This document shows positions 11,119 to 22,610 of a stretch of 64,000 nucleotides of DNA, piece after piece. How positions within the stretch are numbered: position 1 is the first letter of the stretch; each line of letters begins with the position of its first letter. The stretch is from Bromus sterilis (lineage: Eukaryota; Streptophyta; Magnoliopsida; Poales; Poaceae), in contig OX465600.1 in the NCBI GenBank assembly GCA_950022295.1, forward strand, positions 24,403,282 through 24,467,281, given 5' to 3'. Under the pieces are notes generated by a model that had not been told where the DNA came from, ran no database searches, and worked only from the letters and a program-made list of their open reading frames with translations. A program made the position numbers and the translations under genes.

Positions 11119-11365
11119 TATATCTTTTTACTGCCATGAAAGACACATATTAGTACGATATTTTATATGATACGGTATCATACTATGATACTTAATTCTT
11201 TGTTTCCTCATTAATTAAATGTTACCTCATCAAAATTGCTTAGTTGATATACATGATACTACATATGATACTCGCATTACTAACAACCTTATGCAACTCT
11301 TTTCATATAGGTACGATACCTATTTATTAGTGAATTATTTCTATAGGAGTTTGAAATTCACGGTA

Positions 11366-14300
11366 TGTAACAGCCCAGTTTTCACAAAATTTAAATTTTT
11401 TGATTTCGGTCTGAATTGTTTGATTGTCTGATTTGTTTGCGGTGTTTGCATCCCTGGTTTATCGATCGGAGATTATTTTTCCCCCTCTTATCTCGTACCG
11501 GACGGAGACTGACCCCTGCCACCCTGACACTCGACCTTTGCGACACCGGGTTTCGCCCGATCACCGTCGCGAAAACCGCACGAGACCAGCCGCAGCCAAC
11601 GGAACGAAAAACCCCGTTTAATAAGTAAACGGGATATTTTTATAGCGCGCCGGAAAGTGTTTTCGGAACGGTTCCAGCGCGAGGTGAACGCCTCCGGCTC
11701 GACGCGCTGATCGCGCAGTTCGAAGTTTTACCCGAATCGGAGGTACTGCGGACCCCCGGCGGTCAGAAACGTGAGCACCGCGCGCGCGAGAGAAAAACCG
11801 GGGATGTTTTTGCAAACTGCCAGCCACCGGGGCTATTAAAAGACCACCACACTCCCACCCATTTCTAGGGTTTCCCTAGCCACAAATTGCATCCACCCCC
11901 CTCCACTTTGCTAGATCTGCCCATTTTGATCCCAAATCCCGAAATTTTTCTCTCCCTGCGATCTGGACCGTCAGATCTCGCGATCCGACGGCCCAGATCC
12001 ACCCTAGCCAACCCATCCATCTCCTCTCTCCTCTAGCACGCAGCTGCCGCCGTGGAGGCCGAAGCTGCCGCCGCGCCGTCTGTCTCCGGCGAGCCGCCGG
12101 CCACCCTTCTCCTCTCCTCCCCCGTTCCTCCTCTCTCCTCTGGTTCCTCTCCTCCCTCGCCTCCTCACCACCCCCTGTCTCCTGTCGCAGGTCACCGGCG
12201 GGAGCCACGGCAGCCGCCTCGCGCCATGGCCAGGCCACCGAGGCCGAGCGCGACCCCGCCGTCCCTGCCTCTGGACGCGCCGGATCCGCCCGCCCCCAGC
12301 CCGAGGCGCCTCGATGCGGTCCCTCCAGCCGTCGACGCCGCCTTGCCCCTCGCCGGCGAGGTAGCAGTCGCCGCCGCCGCCTCCCCGTGCGGAATCGGGA
12401 GGAGCACGAAGACCCCCGCAACCGCTCGGTGCGTGGCCACGTGGGCCGGCCCACTCCAGCGGCCCGTTCCCAGCGCCGAGCTGGCCCAGATTCGAGGCCC
12501 AGCCGGCCAGATCTGGCCCAGGCTGGCCAGCCTTCTCTCCAGGCCAGATGGGCCAAGCCCATGGTAGCCCCCCTTTTTTCTATTTTATTTTTTTCCCTGC
12601 TGTTTTTTTTCTAAGTCCTGTAAAACTGTGTGCTGTTTTAATTTTGCAACGTTAATTCCCGTTAATACGTAGCTCGGATCGCGATGCCCCCAAAACGAAA
12701 GTTGCTCGGTTTTGCGTGCTCTAGCGTTCGTATGTAGAATTTTTTTTCCGTTTGAGCTCATCTTGATTGTGTAATTGTGTGCTGAACATGGCATCAGGCC
12801 GTTAAACTGCTACTTTTTCCTGTTATGTGCTGCTGTTATTATTTTGTTGCAACTTTGCATGATGATTGTAACAAATCCATGAGGCCTATTGCATTGATTC
12901 TTTTTCCATTGTGTTAAGCATCATGTGTACTTCAATTCCATGCTTTAACTTGCAATGTTTGGGTGCTTTAGCTGTATTAAATCTTGCTCCAAAGTGGTGA
13001 TCCTGATGTTATTGAGCTGCTGTTGCTGAAACTGTTATTTTGTTGCAACTTCGGTCGACGAGTGTGTCGCGACCGTTTATCGGAATTGAGTGATTCCAAT
13101 TGCATATTGTTAAGCATCATGTCTACTTTCATCCCATGTATTTCATCTTCATGTTAGCAATACTGTTCATATAGTTATTTAGATCCAAAGTTGCTATGCT
13201 GCTGTTTTTGACAGCCACCTCTGTTTTTCACTAAGTCTGTTACTTTGCGATGCCATGTTGTTTGCTTAATATCTTTTGATCTATGATGTCTTTTTGCATG
13301 ATTCTTTTTTCCATGTCTTCCATGTCATGTCTACTTTAATTGCAAGTCATTTGTGAGCATGTTTGCATTGATTATCCTGTTTATGCCTTGCTCTAAAGTG
13401 TGCTTCGTGATGTTGGCAGTTTGTGCCCGTAACTTGTTTTGCTTATATCTTTTTAACCGTAACTCCGTTTGGAGTGTGCCTTATATGTAACTTGATTAGT
13501 TTTTCATGTACTTTGTGTTTATGCTATTGTTTTCTGTTGTTAACCAACCTAAAATATGGTTTAGGGCATAACAGTACCAAATATTTTAATTATCGTGCGG
13601 CACTTAGTGTTATGCCATGTTTAGGTTGTGCCTCACTTAACTTGACTAGCATAGATAGTTTCCTTTGTGCTTCACCTCTTGACATGTTTGTGTGATATTC
13701 CATGCTTGCTTCAGTTGCCATGTTAATAACCGTTGGTTGATCACATGTAGCTAAGCAACTTGAACCACCGTAAACGTGCAGTATTCGTCGTCTGTGACCG
13801 ATACCCCACTTAAACTGTTAGTAACCGTTCTCGACAATAGATCCGTATCGCGTTGCCGTGTCGTGTGATGTCTTCATGATCTTGTATTGCTCCGTAGTAA
13901 TAGTGGTGCACCGTTGATTGCTTTACAGTGTTTACTTCTTGTGTGCTCCCGCGGGTACCTCTCGGAGACGATGCGAGCGTGCGATCGACTACACCTTCAG
14001 AACCCGACTTATCAACAGGCAAGGACTATACATTACTTATGATCCATTCTATTTTAACCAGCGGTTTGCATGCTAGTCTAGGTTAGCTTCGATGTTTGAT
14101 CCTACCACATGTTTACAGCCTCTTTCAAACCGATACAGCCATGTCCCCTCCCATCAAACCTTGTACTGCTATGTTACTATTGCTCGTTGCTCAGCCCCTG
14201 CTTAGTATGCATGCTTAGGTTGCTACGATGTTACCCTGTTACTCCTGGGTTTGGGATATCACATTATTATTATTGCTGTTGATGATATGATTATTATAAT

Positions 14301-15642
14301 GTTGACTATATTCGACGAAACATGGAAGGTCTAGGCTATCCCGCCCCGACGCTTTGTTCCATTCGAGTCACCTAGGATCCGAGTTCCGGTTATTGGTTTT
14401 AAGACTGAGCGTGCCTAACCGCGTGTGGGATTTTATGGGGTCCCCTCTTCTTACCTATCTAACTTCAAACATTTCTAGTGGTAGCCCAAGCTGGTTTTAC
14501 CTTTTGCGAAACGTGTGTGTGCGAGTGTCGACCTCGCAGATTTTCAAACAACTCGGGCCAGCGGAGACAGAGTTCCTTTGTTGGTCCAAACCTGGAAGCT
14601 CGAGGGCTATCCACAGTGTTGGTTTAGTTACCCCGACCTCGTCCAGACGGTAGAGGCCGACTCGATAGCGCGGTCGGCTTTTGAGTTGGATGTCGACTCA
14701 CCGGGGGCCACCCGGATTTGTGCGTTGTTAGTTAGAGGGACCTGTCGTTCCGGATCTCTTGGGACTAAATCATAAAATGGTTGCCTATCATGGGTAGCAA
14801 CTGAGAGAGATGGGCGTGCATGCGGAGCCTCGTAATGGGCAGTTGGTACACCCCTGCAGGGTTAAATCTTTTCGAGAAGCCGTGTCCACGGTTATGGACG
14901 ACTTGAGACCTACTCCTTGTTCATAGACAACACAACTGAGATAATCTTAATATAACTTGATCAACGTGTGTGTGCCTTGACTGGTTCTTCTTCGTCGGGA
15001 TGCGAAGAGGAGGACAAGGATAGGATAGGTGTTATGTTTGCGTAGTAGGTGGATAGCAAGACTTGTTGGAGGCGATTCCTCATCGAATGCTTGGCTTCTT
15101 ATCTTACTCTCTAGATCGTTAGCCACTTTATAAATGCTAGTGCGGCAGCAACCTCACCACTTACCCGTTCCTTACCGTAAATTACTAGTTGTCCTAGAAT
15201 GACGAGTGATGACCACTACAGTTGGTTCTGAGTACCTCTGTACTCATGATACTACCCCCAAACTCTTTTCAGGGTTCTTGATCGACAACAGGTACGGTGA
15301 TCGACGTTTCACGTGGAGGCTCGACGACGACTAGTTAGGCGGATCCCGGCGGAGGGCCTGGACCCGTGTGGTTATGGGATCGACGTTTTTCTCTTTGCCA
15401 GTAGGCATTTGATTGTAGTCTATATTCAGACATGTATCTTCCGCTGATGTATTGTATTTAAGGCAGTTGTATGCCGATTGTATGAGATGTTGTATCCTTG
15501 TATCCGTAATGTTGTGATATCATATTGGAAATCCGGGGCATATGACTGTGTCATATGTCGCGGTGGGACCGATATGTGCTTCGTCCCCGGATCTGGATGG
15601 AAACATCTAGATCTGGAACAGTACCGCATATCGGGCCTTACA
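11366..15642. mobile_element. 4.28 kb solo LTR (LARD-like)
   Basis: The segment begins TGTAACAGCCCAG and ends GGGCCTTACA, so it has TG...CA ends with a TGTAA/TTACA inverted terminus. The 5 bp CGGTA is directly duplicated on either side (11361-11365 and 15643-15647). These are the marks of LTR retrotransposon integration, but only one LTR-like unit and no internal domain is present. An LTR of over 4 kb fits the large retrotransposon derivatives of Triticeae (Sukkula-like LARDs, named from general knowledge). A solo LTR arises by recombination between the two LTRs of a full element. The GC-rich open frames at 11876-12614 lie inside it and overlap on both strands; they are not accepted as genes. 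Confidence 0.75.
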
Positions 15643-15649
15643 CGGTATT

Positions 15650-16665
15650 ACTGTTTCGAGTATTTTTACAGGAGTTTGAAATTATCGTACTTTAGTACGG
15701 GAAAGTATCAAGCAAATGCTAACCATTCGTGCTCCTAGGCTCCTAATTTTGAAAATTAAAATTTAAACGTCCACAAATTTCTGAAAGAATCATAAATGTT
15801 CACAACACTTGTGTCCACAACCTCAAAAAAATTCAGATGCAAATTCTAAAAACACATTCAGAAACAATAAACATAAATCCATCATGAATAGTGTGAAAAG
15901 GAAGACTAAAGCAAAAATGATACTGTCCACGTCCAGATTTGTCCTTTTTGTTTCTCCATTCTGTGTGTGTGTGTGTTCGGAGGCCGCGACACCCAAATTA
16001 ACTTGTCAAAACTCTGTTAACTAGATGATGCCCCGCACGTTGTTGTGGAATATTTTTTGCAAAATATTTCAGTGAAAATGTTTGGCTAAATCAAACATAT
16101 ATATTTGTAACAATAACTTTTCAACTAATATACGGATTTAATTTAAATATCATAATAGAATAAAAATTCTCATGCATGCATGTTGCATGTGGGTTTTTAT
16201 TATGCATAGTGACATATTGATGTAGGTCTTTCTCATGCATGTTGGATGATGAGGTGACATGCTTGCATGTTGAGAGAAATATGCTAGTGGAGGGGTGATG
16301 TGGCATGCATGATGAGGTGGAGTGTGTGCATGTTGAGAGAATTGATAGTAGTGGGGATCAACTTTTTAAGAATGTAAGATGTAAGATGTAAGATTAAGCA
16401 CAACACACTTGCCTGTTGGAGTAGTTAAGACTGCATGCACTTGCATGTTACCACGGTCTCTCTTCTCCCACTTGAGTTGGATCTATCTAATGGAGCGGTT
16501 AGTTTCCTAGTAATTTCTTATTCTCCATGTCAACTTTAGTAGCGTGCATCCGGTTATTCGTGCTGCAAGTTGCACCGGCTATTCGGCTATACGCAAATAC
16601 ATACGACGAAGCAGGCGACTAAATCGGTAACATGCATACATGATTCATGGCCATCTCTTAGCTAT
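15650..16665. other. Upstream region of the second cysteine-rich gene
   Basis: About 1 kb with no gene. It contains a short GT run at 15964-15976, a repeated CATGCATGTTG / GAGGTGACATGC motif near 16160-16340, and a triple GTAAGATGTAAGAT near 16375-16392. The last 100 bp lead into the TATA box at 16671. Confidence 0.5.
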
Positions 16666-16670
16666 ACGTG

Positions 16671-16680
16671 GCTATAAATA
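16671..16680 (+). promoter_or_regulatory. TATA box of the second cysteine-rich gene
   Basis: GCTATAAATA is preceded by ACGTG and followed by AGCAACGATTGCTC, matching the contexts at 6171 and 8867. It places transcription start near 16705, which argues for the ATG at 16754 over the in-frame ATG at 16688. Confidence 0.75.
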
Positions 16681-16753
16681 GCAACGATTGCTCATTTCTT
16701 ATCTCAAATTCCATCTTATCTTGCTCTCTACTATCATATATAGCTTCCAATTA

Positions 16754-17179
16754 ATGGCTTCATCATCAAGTGCAGCTGTAGTGGCCGTGCTGGTGGTCTT
16801 GCTTTTGGCAATGAGATCGCCCGCGGCGGCGACGACGCCATGCAAGAACTGCGCGATGCAGTGCAACACGACATGCAGTGGCGCCAACTTCGCCGCGGCT
16901 GGGCCATGCAGCGGCGACTGCAGCCCTACCCCAGAGTGCGTGCAGAAGTGTGTGTCCATGTACCTTCCTAAGTGTACGGACGGCTGCTTGGGCAGCTGTC
17001 GCAGCGGCTGCCGGGGGTCGTGCGACTGCGAAGGCACCTGCAGAAACTACTGCAGCACCATCCCCAGCGGGTGCAACACCAGCTGCGCCAACTCGCCCTC
17101 GTGCAAGACCTGCAAGGACGGCTACACCCTTCAGTGCAACACCTGCTGCACCACCTACTGCAAAAACAACTGTGTGTAG
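16754..17179 (+). CDS. Secreted cysteine-rich protein, copy 2
   Basis: A single-exon gene for 141 residues from the chosen ATG; an in-frame ATG at 16688 would add 22 residues but falls before the expected transcription start. A signal peptide (MASSSSAAVVAV..., core rich in Val/Leu, ending about PAAA) precedes ~115 residues with about 25 cysteines. The N-terminal block (CKNCAMQCNTTC, GANFAAAGPC, GDCSPTPEC) and C-terminal block (CKTCKDGY, CCTTYCKNNCV) align with copy 1. The middle (CLGSCRSGCRGSCDCEG) is unlike copy 1 and Gly/Ser-rich. The family is unrecognised; a secreted disulfide-rich protein is the safe description. The likely odd cysteine count, if confirmed, leaves one residue for an intermolecular bond. 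Confidence 0.85.
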   Translation: MASSSSAAVVAVLVVLLLAMRSPAAATTPCKNCAMQCNTTCSGANFAAAGPCSGDCSPTPECVQKCVSMYLPKCTDGCLGSCRSGCRGSCDCEGTCRNYCSTIPSGCNTSCANSPSCKTCKDGYTLQCNTCCTTYCKNNCV

Positions 17180-17700
17180 TTCATTGGCATCTAATTAAGC
17201 ACTCTGCTACTGAGATTGTCTCACTTTAATTATGGTCACCGCCCGCCTCCGTTGTCTTGTGTTTCTTATCAGCTCCGTGCATGCAGCAGCATGACCTGTA
17301 GTTGCAGCTCCCGTGACGACGATCATAGCTCCGGTAGCGGCGGCCGGAGCTTCGGGGTGTGTCAGTCGCTGGTTGCTACACCTCGACGATCGTACTCGCA
17401 AAAAGAATGTACTCTGCCTCGGGTTGCTGGTAGCATCAAAAAAGTTGGACTGTTGTAGCAAAAAGTGTATTGGTTCCAGCAAAAAAAACTTGGTTGTCAC
17501 GTGTCGTTGCCATTGTAGCCAAAAATGTTAATCGGTTGTAGCTTCTGTGGTTGCCGGTTGCAGCAAAAATGATGTGGCTGTAGCAAAAAAAAACAATGTT
17601 GACCATCCGCTGTGTATGGTGGTATCAAACCATGTCGCGAGTGCTAAACGCTCAATTATTATTATATTAATAATAATGATTCTATCATAATTTTCTATTT
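17180..17700. other. 3' flank with GTAGCAAAAA repeats
   Basis: No gene. Between 17450 and 17610 the phrase GTAGCAAAAA or GCAGCAAAAA recurs at irregular spacing, a texture common in cereal DNA-transposon interiors. Open frames at 17207-17531 on both strands overlap each other and are not supported. Confidence 0.4.
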
Positions 17701-17704
17701 CATG

Positions 17705-17812
17705 TACTCCTTTCGATCCATATTAATGGTCGATGAAATAGATGTATTTAAACGTATTTTAATCCTACATACATCTGTTTAAATGAAATTAATATGAATC
17801 GGTGAGAGTACA
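17705..17812. mobile_element. Stowaway-like MITE
   Basis: CTCCTTTCGATCCATATTAAT at the left is mirrored by ATTAATATGAATCGGTGAGAG at the right, with paired ATGTATTTAAACG / CATCTGTTTAAAT inside. Related worn copies lie near 19198-19290 and 20312-20412. Confidence 0.65.
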
Positions 17813-17969
17813 ATGTTAGTTGGTGATTTCAGCCTTATTGTCTTGCATCAATCAACTTAATAAATACCAAGGTATTCAAATCCTTTTCAAAGAGACAAAA
17901 TACACATTTTTAATAAAGTTTCTTTAAGGTTATGTACATTTTTTGCGTTCATGCGTTTTTTTGTACTTT

Positions 17970-18960
17970 CTGTAATAGTCTGATATGTAAAGCCAATGAT
18001 CAAAACGTACAAAGAGAACATGACCAAATAAATTGAGCAAAGATGTTTGAATGTCTACATGTATACCAGCGAGAGAGAAAAAGGAAAAGAAGATTGTTTT
18101 TTAGCGGGAGTGAAAAAATATGTGTGCGTGGATGTTGGGCCTGTCCATGACATAAGCACTAACGGGCTACGGTGCTATAATTGGGCCCACATGCATAGTT
18201 GTGTGCTCTTGGGCTGATCAAATGCACAATGGCATCTCTGTCCAGAGCAACTAATTGACGAGTACTCGTTCGCGGTCCGGTCCAACGAGCATTTTTTTGG
18301 GCTTACAGCGCGCCACGTGTTTCATCGACAGTGTTTCCTTGGGATTTCGTTTTTTTAATTTTTGTGTACGTATTTTCGGTGTTTAAAAAAGGTTTTTAGT
18401 GTTTTTTCGGCCTTTCTGGTTTTCACACGCTTTTTCTATCCGTTTTGGTGAAAAACAAGAGGCACGACCGTACCTCCACGGCACGCACGAATTAGATTTC
18501 GAAGGAGGCATGCCTCTAAAAGAAGGCACGGTCATGCATTTTTTTTAAAGGCACGAGTCGTGCTTTTAAAAATGAGGCACGAATTCAATTCCACGGGAGG
18601 TACGCTGCATGCCTCTAAAAAGAGGCATAATCCTGCTTTTTAAAGAAAGTCACGAGTCGTGCTTCTAAAAAAGAGGCACGAATGTATTTGCGCGAGAGGC
18701 ATGCCACATGCTCCAAAAAAAGAAAAAATGGAATCATCAGATCGCGCCACTTAATGCGCGCAGAGTGCCACTTATCGATCGCGGAGGGAGTGTTCGTTGC
18801 TACGAATACTTGTTAATTACTGATTTCACATTTACTGGGACCGCATTAAGCGAGCGTCACCAACGAACACGTTTTTTAAATAAAACGATTGACACAATAC
18901 TAATGGTTCAGCCTAGTCACGTTTGGCTTACTTTTTTCTTTAACAATTGGCTTACTCAGA
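17970..18960. repeat. Locally duplicated block, first copy
   Basis: 17995-18260 (ATGATCAAAACGTAC ... CATGTATACCAGC ... GGGCCCACATGCATAG) and 18833-18870 (TTACTGGGACCGCATTAAGCGAG) recur near 20035-20260 as ATGATCAAAACATAC, CATGTATACCAGC, GGCCCACATGC and TTACTGGGACCGCCGCATTAAGCGAG. The second copy lacks the minisatellite in between. No gene is seen. Confidence 0.55.
18458..18720. repeat. Minisatellite of ~95 bp units
   Basis: About two and a half copies of a unit containing AGGCATGCCTCTAAAA, AGGCACGAGTCGTGCTT and GAGGCACGAAT. GGCACGAGTCGTGC-type palindromes recur within it, so single strands could fold back. It is non-coding. Confidence 0.6.
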
Positions 18961-20400
18961 CTACTTAGTGAGAGTAAAATAGATCAATAAGACGATATAA
19001 TAAGCAATAAAAGAGACGAGAGACAAATAAAATAACATAATGTTACCACGATATAGTGATTCTAAATGAAAAATAAGTCTAGAAGACAATAAATAAACAT
19101 CTCTATGTTATCACTCATATGACACTATCCATTATAAGAGCAGTAACACAGTTATTAGTCTAATTTACTTTTCAATATGACCAGCCTCTGATTTTCTACT
19201 CCTTTCGATCGATATTAATTATTATAGAAATAAATGTATTTACATGTATTTTTCTGCTAGATACATTTATATTAGCATTAATAAGATTGGAGTTCAGCCG
19301 TTTGGATTTTAGTGTTATAATTTTTTCATTTTCTTGTTTTTTCTTATTCTTTTTCTCTACTTTGGATCCGGTTTATAATGTGATTTTATTTTTCGTGTCA
19401 TGATTTCAAATTTTCTTTTTTTGTCTTTTTTCTTGTTTCTTTTTGTTTTTGCTTTTCTTGTCTTCAATACGTCTAATATTTTTCCTATAATTTCCTTTTC
19501 TTTTCCAACTTCATTTTGTATTCCTTTTTTTTAAGAAATGCACATATTTGAACGGTGCAAATATTTCGAAAAGAACTAAATAATTATTAAAAATATGTGA
19601 CTGCATTTATAATATTACATGAATATTTTCAAATCTATAATTTTTTTAATTATATCAACATTTTAAATTATATGGAAATTATTTGAAATACCTAAAACAA
19701 ATATGAAAGACACATGAACTATTTTGAAAGTGTGAATTTTTAATTAGATGGACATTTAAATGGCGCAATGAAGATAAACTATGAATGTTTTAAATATGTG
19801 ATAATTTATATATTTTAAGTACACAATGATTATGTTTCCAAACGAGATGAAATATATGTAGTTACATAATAAAAAATAATACAGTATTGAATTTGTTAAT
19901 AGATGTACTAGAACTTTTTAGCATACATGAACATTTTATAAAATACTCATGAACTTTTCTCATATTCATGAATAATAATTATAGACTTTTCAAAACATGT
20001 AGTGTTTGTGCATTGAAAATAATAATAGAAAAACCAATGATCAAAACATACTAAGAGAACATGACTAAAAAAATTCAGCAAAGCTGACTGAATGTCTCCA
20101 TGTATACCAGCAAGAACAAAAGCAAAGAAACGGGCTAGGGTACTATCATAAGGCCCACATGCATGCATAGTTGTTGTGTGCATTGGGTTGGTCTAGTGCT
20201 TGCCATGTCCCGTTTCTTTTTTTACTGGGACCGCCGCATTAAGCGAGAGTCGCCAAGAGACACAGTGGCAATGGGGCCAGGGACAATCATGTTTGGTTTT
20301 CTTAAATTGTCTACTCCTTTCAATGGACACTAATTATCATAAAAGTAAATATATTTAGTTGTATTTTACTACTACATACATTTGTTTCAGTGAAAATTAA
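18961..20400. other. AT-rich intergenic DNA and second copy of the duplicated block
   Basis: No gene. 19300-19530 is T-rich, 19540-19980 AT-rich, and 20035-20260 repeats 17995-18260 and 18833-18870 in shortened form. Worn Stowaway sequence lies near 19198 and 20312. Confidence 0.45.
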
Positions 20401-20429
20401 TATGAGCTCGGCATCTAAAATTGAGAGGT

Positions 20430-20520
20430 GGATGAGGAATATTCATGGGTAGACAACGATGCTGGGTCCAGCGGTGAGTGAGAACGAAGAGGACCGGACG
20501 AGTCATGATGAATCATGATT
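20430..20520. repeat. Direct repeat flanking the MITE nest, left copy
   Basis: ATTCATGGGTAGACAACGATG, GGTCCAGCGGTGAGTG and AGAGGACC-GACGAGT match 22270-22350 in the same order. The two copies bracket the nested MITEs at 20.55-22.25 kb, indicating a duplicated flank or one site split by the insertions. Confidence 0.6.
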
Positions 20521-20739
20521 GATGTACGAATATGACAATAAGGGTTTTTCCGATGCATTATTTCTTAGCACAATATTATAGGAGCAATAAAAACTTTAGA
20601 CACAAACTTCACAATGCATTACTTCTTAGGGGTTGTATCTAATTTAATGATTTTAGCCTCATACATACATGTCATTGATTTAGCAATGCTTTTTGCATAT
20701 GACCATGTGCAAGATTTGTATCTTAGCTAAGGGCATCTT

Positions 20740-21021
20740 CAATGGTTGTAAGATAGGTGTTGGTAAATTTGTCACCTAGGATATATTGATGATGTGGCAT
20801 GCAATAAATAAGGTGAGAGAGCATAGTTGTATGTAGATATATCTTAACCAACAACTCTTGCACAAGCTCCAAGATAGAATAGAGAGGAACATCATTTATT
20901 TTCTCACCTTTCCTTGAATAACTTACATGTAACCCATTGGAGTACTTGTATGATAGCTTGTTGGTTGATGACATGGATATTTTACCAACAACACTTACAT
21001 GCAAACCATTGAAGATGCTCT
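20740..21021. mobile_element. Tourist-like MITE in MITE nest
   Basis: GGGCATCTTCAATGG with TTGTAAGAT at left pairs with CTTACATGCAAACC then ATTGAAGATGCTC at right. TAA stands at both sides (GCTAA before, CTAAG after), as in PIF/Harbinger insertions. Confidence 0.7.
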
Positions 21022-21124
21022 AAGGGCACTCCCAGTGCTAGTATCTTGGCACGTAATTATATGCATTTTGCTTATGTGGCATGGTACTTAATGAAGAAAG
21101 AGAGGGAGGTTGTATCTTAGCTAA

Positions 21125-21700
21125 GAGCATGGTTAATAATATAGCCAGCTGCTGGCTATAAGGAGATGCCATGTCATCTATAGCTAACCTTATAGTCAAC
21201 AAGTACAATAGAAACGCTATAAGGAATACTACTTTAGCAATATATGGCACACATGTCTATCTCACAAAGTGCCTAGGAGAATGTGTTACAGTTGGATACT
21301 AATCAGAGCATGGTTAATAGTATAGCCTGATGTTGGCTATAAGGAGATGACATGTCATTTATGGCCAATCTTATAGCCAACTAGTACAATGGTTAGGTAT
21401 AACTATGTACTACTCTATTGATACATGGCCCACATGTCTATCTCACAAAGTGCCTAGGAGCACGTGTTGCAGCTGGCTACTAATCTGTAGCCCACTTCTC
21501 TTCTCTCTTCTCTTCTCTCTCATCCACATCACCTCAAATATAATATTTTAATGCTTATAGCCTGCTGACTGTACCTTATTGCACTTTCTCTCAGTAGCCC
21601 GCTTCTCTTCTCTCTCATCTTCTCTCTCTTCCAACTAAGCACAAATATACTATTTAATTCCTTGTAGCCAGCTGACTAGTCACTATTGTACTTGCTCTAA
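21125..21700. mobile_element. Pair of related MITEs in the nest
   Basis: AGAGCATGGTTAATAATATAGCC at 21125 recurs as AGAGCATGGTTAATAGTATAGCC at 21305. Both continue with GGCTATAAGGAGATG-CATGTCAT, and later GTGCCTAGGAG with TGTTGCAGCTGG. Near 21690 CTATTGTACTTGCTCTAA closes the group. They interrupt a larger element whose halves read ATCTTAGCTAAGA and GATACAATCCTTGCACG. Confidence 0.55.
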
Positions 21701-21791
21701 GATACAATCCTTGCACGTGGCCATATGTAAAAAGCATGAATAGACCATGTATGCATGAAGGTAAAATCATTAAATAAGATACAATCTCTAA

Positions 21792-22051
21792 GGCTGCCCG
21801 TAATGGGAGTATCATAGGTAGTATCATAGATGCCAACTAGGCAATTTTGATGAGGTGGCAAACAATTTAATGAGGAAAGAGAGCATGTAGTATCATATTA
21901 TGATATCGTATCATGTTAAATGCAATACTACTATGTGTCTTGCATGACAATAAATACTACTACTTATGATACTATTATATGATACTATGCATTACGGGAG
22001 TAGTATCATATGCATGATACCAACTTATGATACTATCCATTACAACCAGCC
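21792..22051. mobile_element. Tourist-like MITE with TAA target duplication
   Basis: The 260 bp element starts GGCTGCCCGTAATGGGAG and ends TCCATTACAACCAGCC. TAA is duplicated at 21789-21791 and 22052-22054. It splits a host MITE phrase (GATACAATCTC ... GATACAATGCATTG), so it is younger than that host. Confidence 0.8.
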
Positions 22052-22269
22052 TAAGATACAATGCATTGTGGTACTTGTATCCTAAGTTTTAATTGCTCCT
22101 ATGTATTGTGCTAAGAAACAATGCATTGAAAAATCCCTAAAATACAACATATTTTTTTTTTCATTAAATACTATGCCACATAAGCAAAATAACTATGATT
22201 TCGTGCTAAAAACCTTGCATTGGGAGTGCCCTAAATACATACTATACGGAGACAAAGCGGTCGATGAGG

Positions 22270-22352
22270 AATTCATGGGTAGACAACGATGTTAGGTCCA
22301 GCGGTGAGTGGGAATGTGGGAACCAAGAGGACCAGACGAGTTATGATTAAGT
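22270..22352. repeat. Direct repeat flanking the MITE nest, right copy
   Basis: Right-hand partner of 20430-20520, with a short insertion (GGGAATGTGGGAACC) relative to it. Confidence 0.6.
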
Positions 22353-22610
22353 GATATCTGACATCGCATGAGTCCCTTAAATTATCCCACACTCTTCTAT
22401 TATTTCTTCACATTTGGATCTGGACCTGCCCACTGCCCCCATTCTGCTTACTAGCCTGCAGTGTTCCGGCCTAATTCTGCTTCGTCTTCCTCCCGCAAGA
22501 CCTCACGCCATGGGCAACCGTGTATCTCGTCTTCGACCACACAGGTTAGCCAACCCGAATCAAGCTTCCATGTCGCATATGATAAAATGTTATACGTACT
22601 TCCTGCCAAG

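Noticed and set aside
11876..12614. Long GC-rich frames on both strands (up to 228 codons)
   Set aside because: They lie inside the 4.28 kb solo LTR, overlap each other on opposite strands, and translate to low-complexity Arg/Pro/Ala-rich sequence.
16688..16753. Upstream in-frame ATG for the second cysteine-rich protein
   Set aside because: It lies only ~10 bp after the TATA box, before the expected transcription start, and would place 22 extra residues before a good signal peptide.
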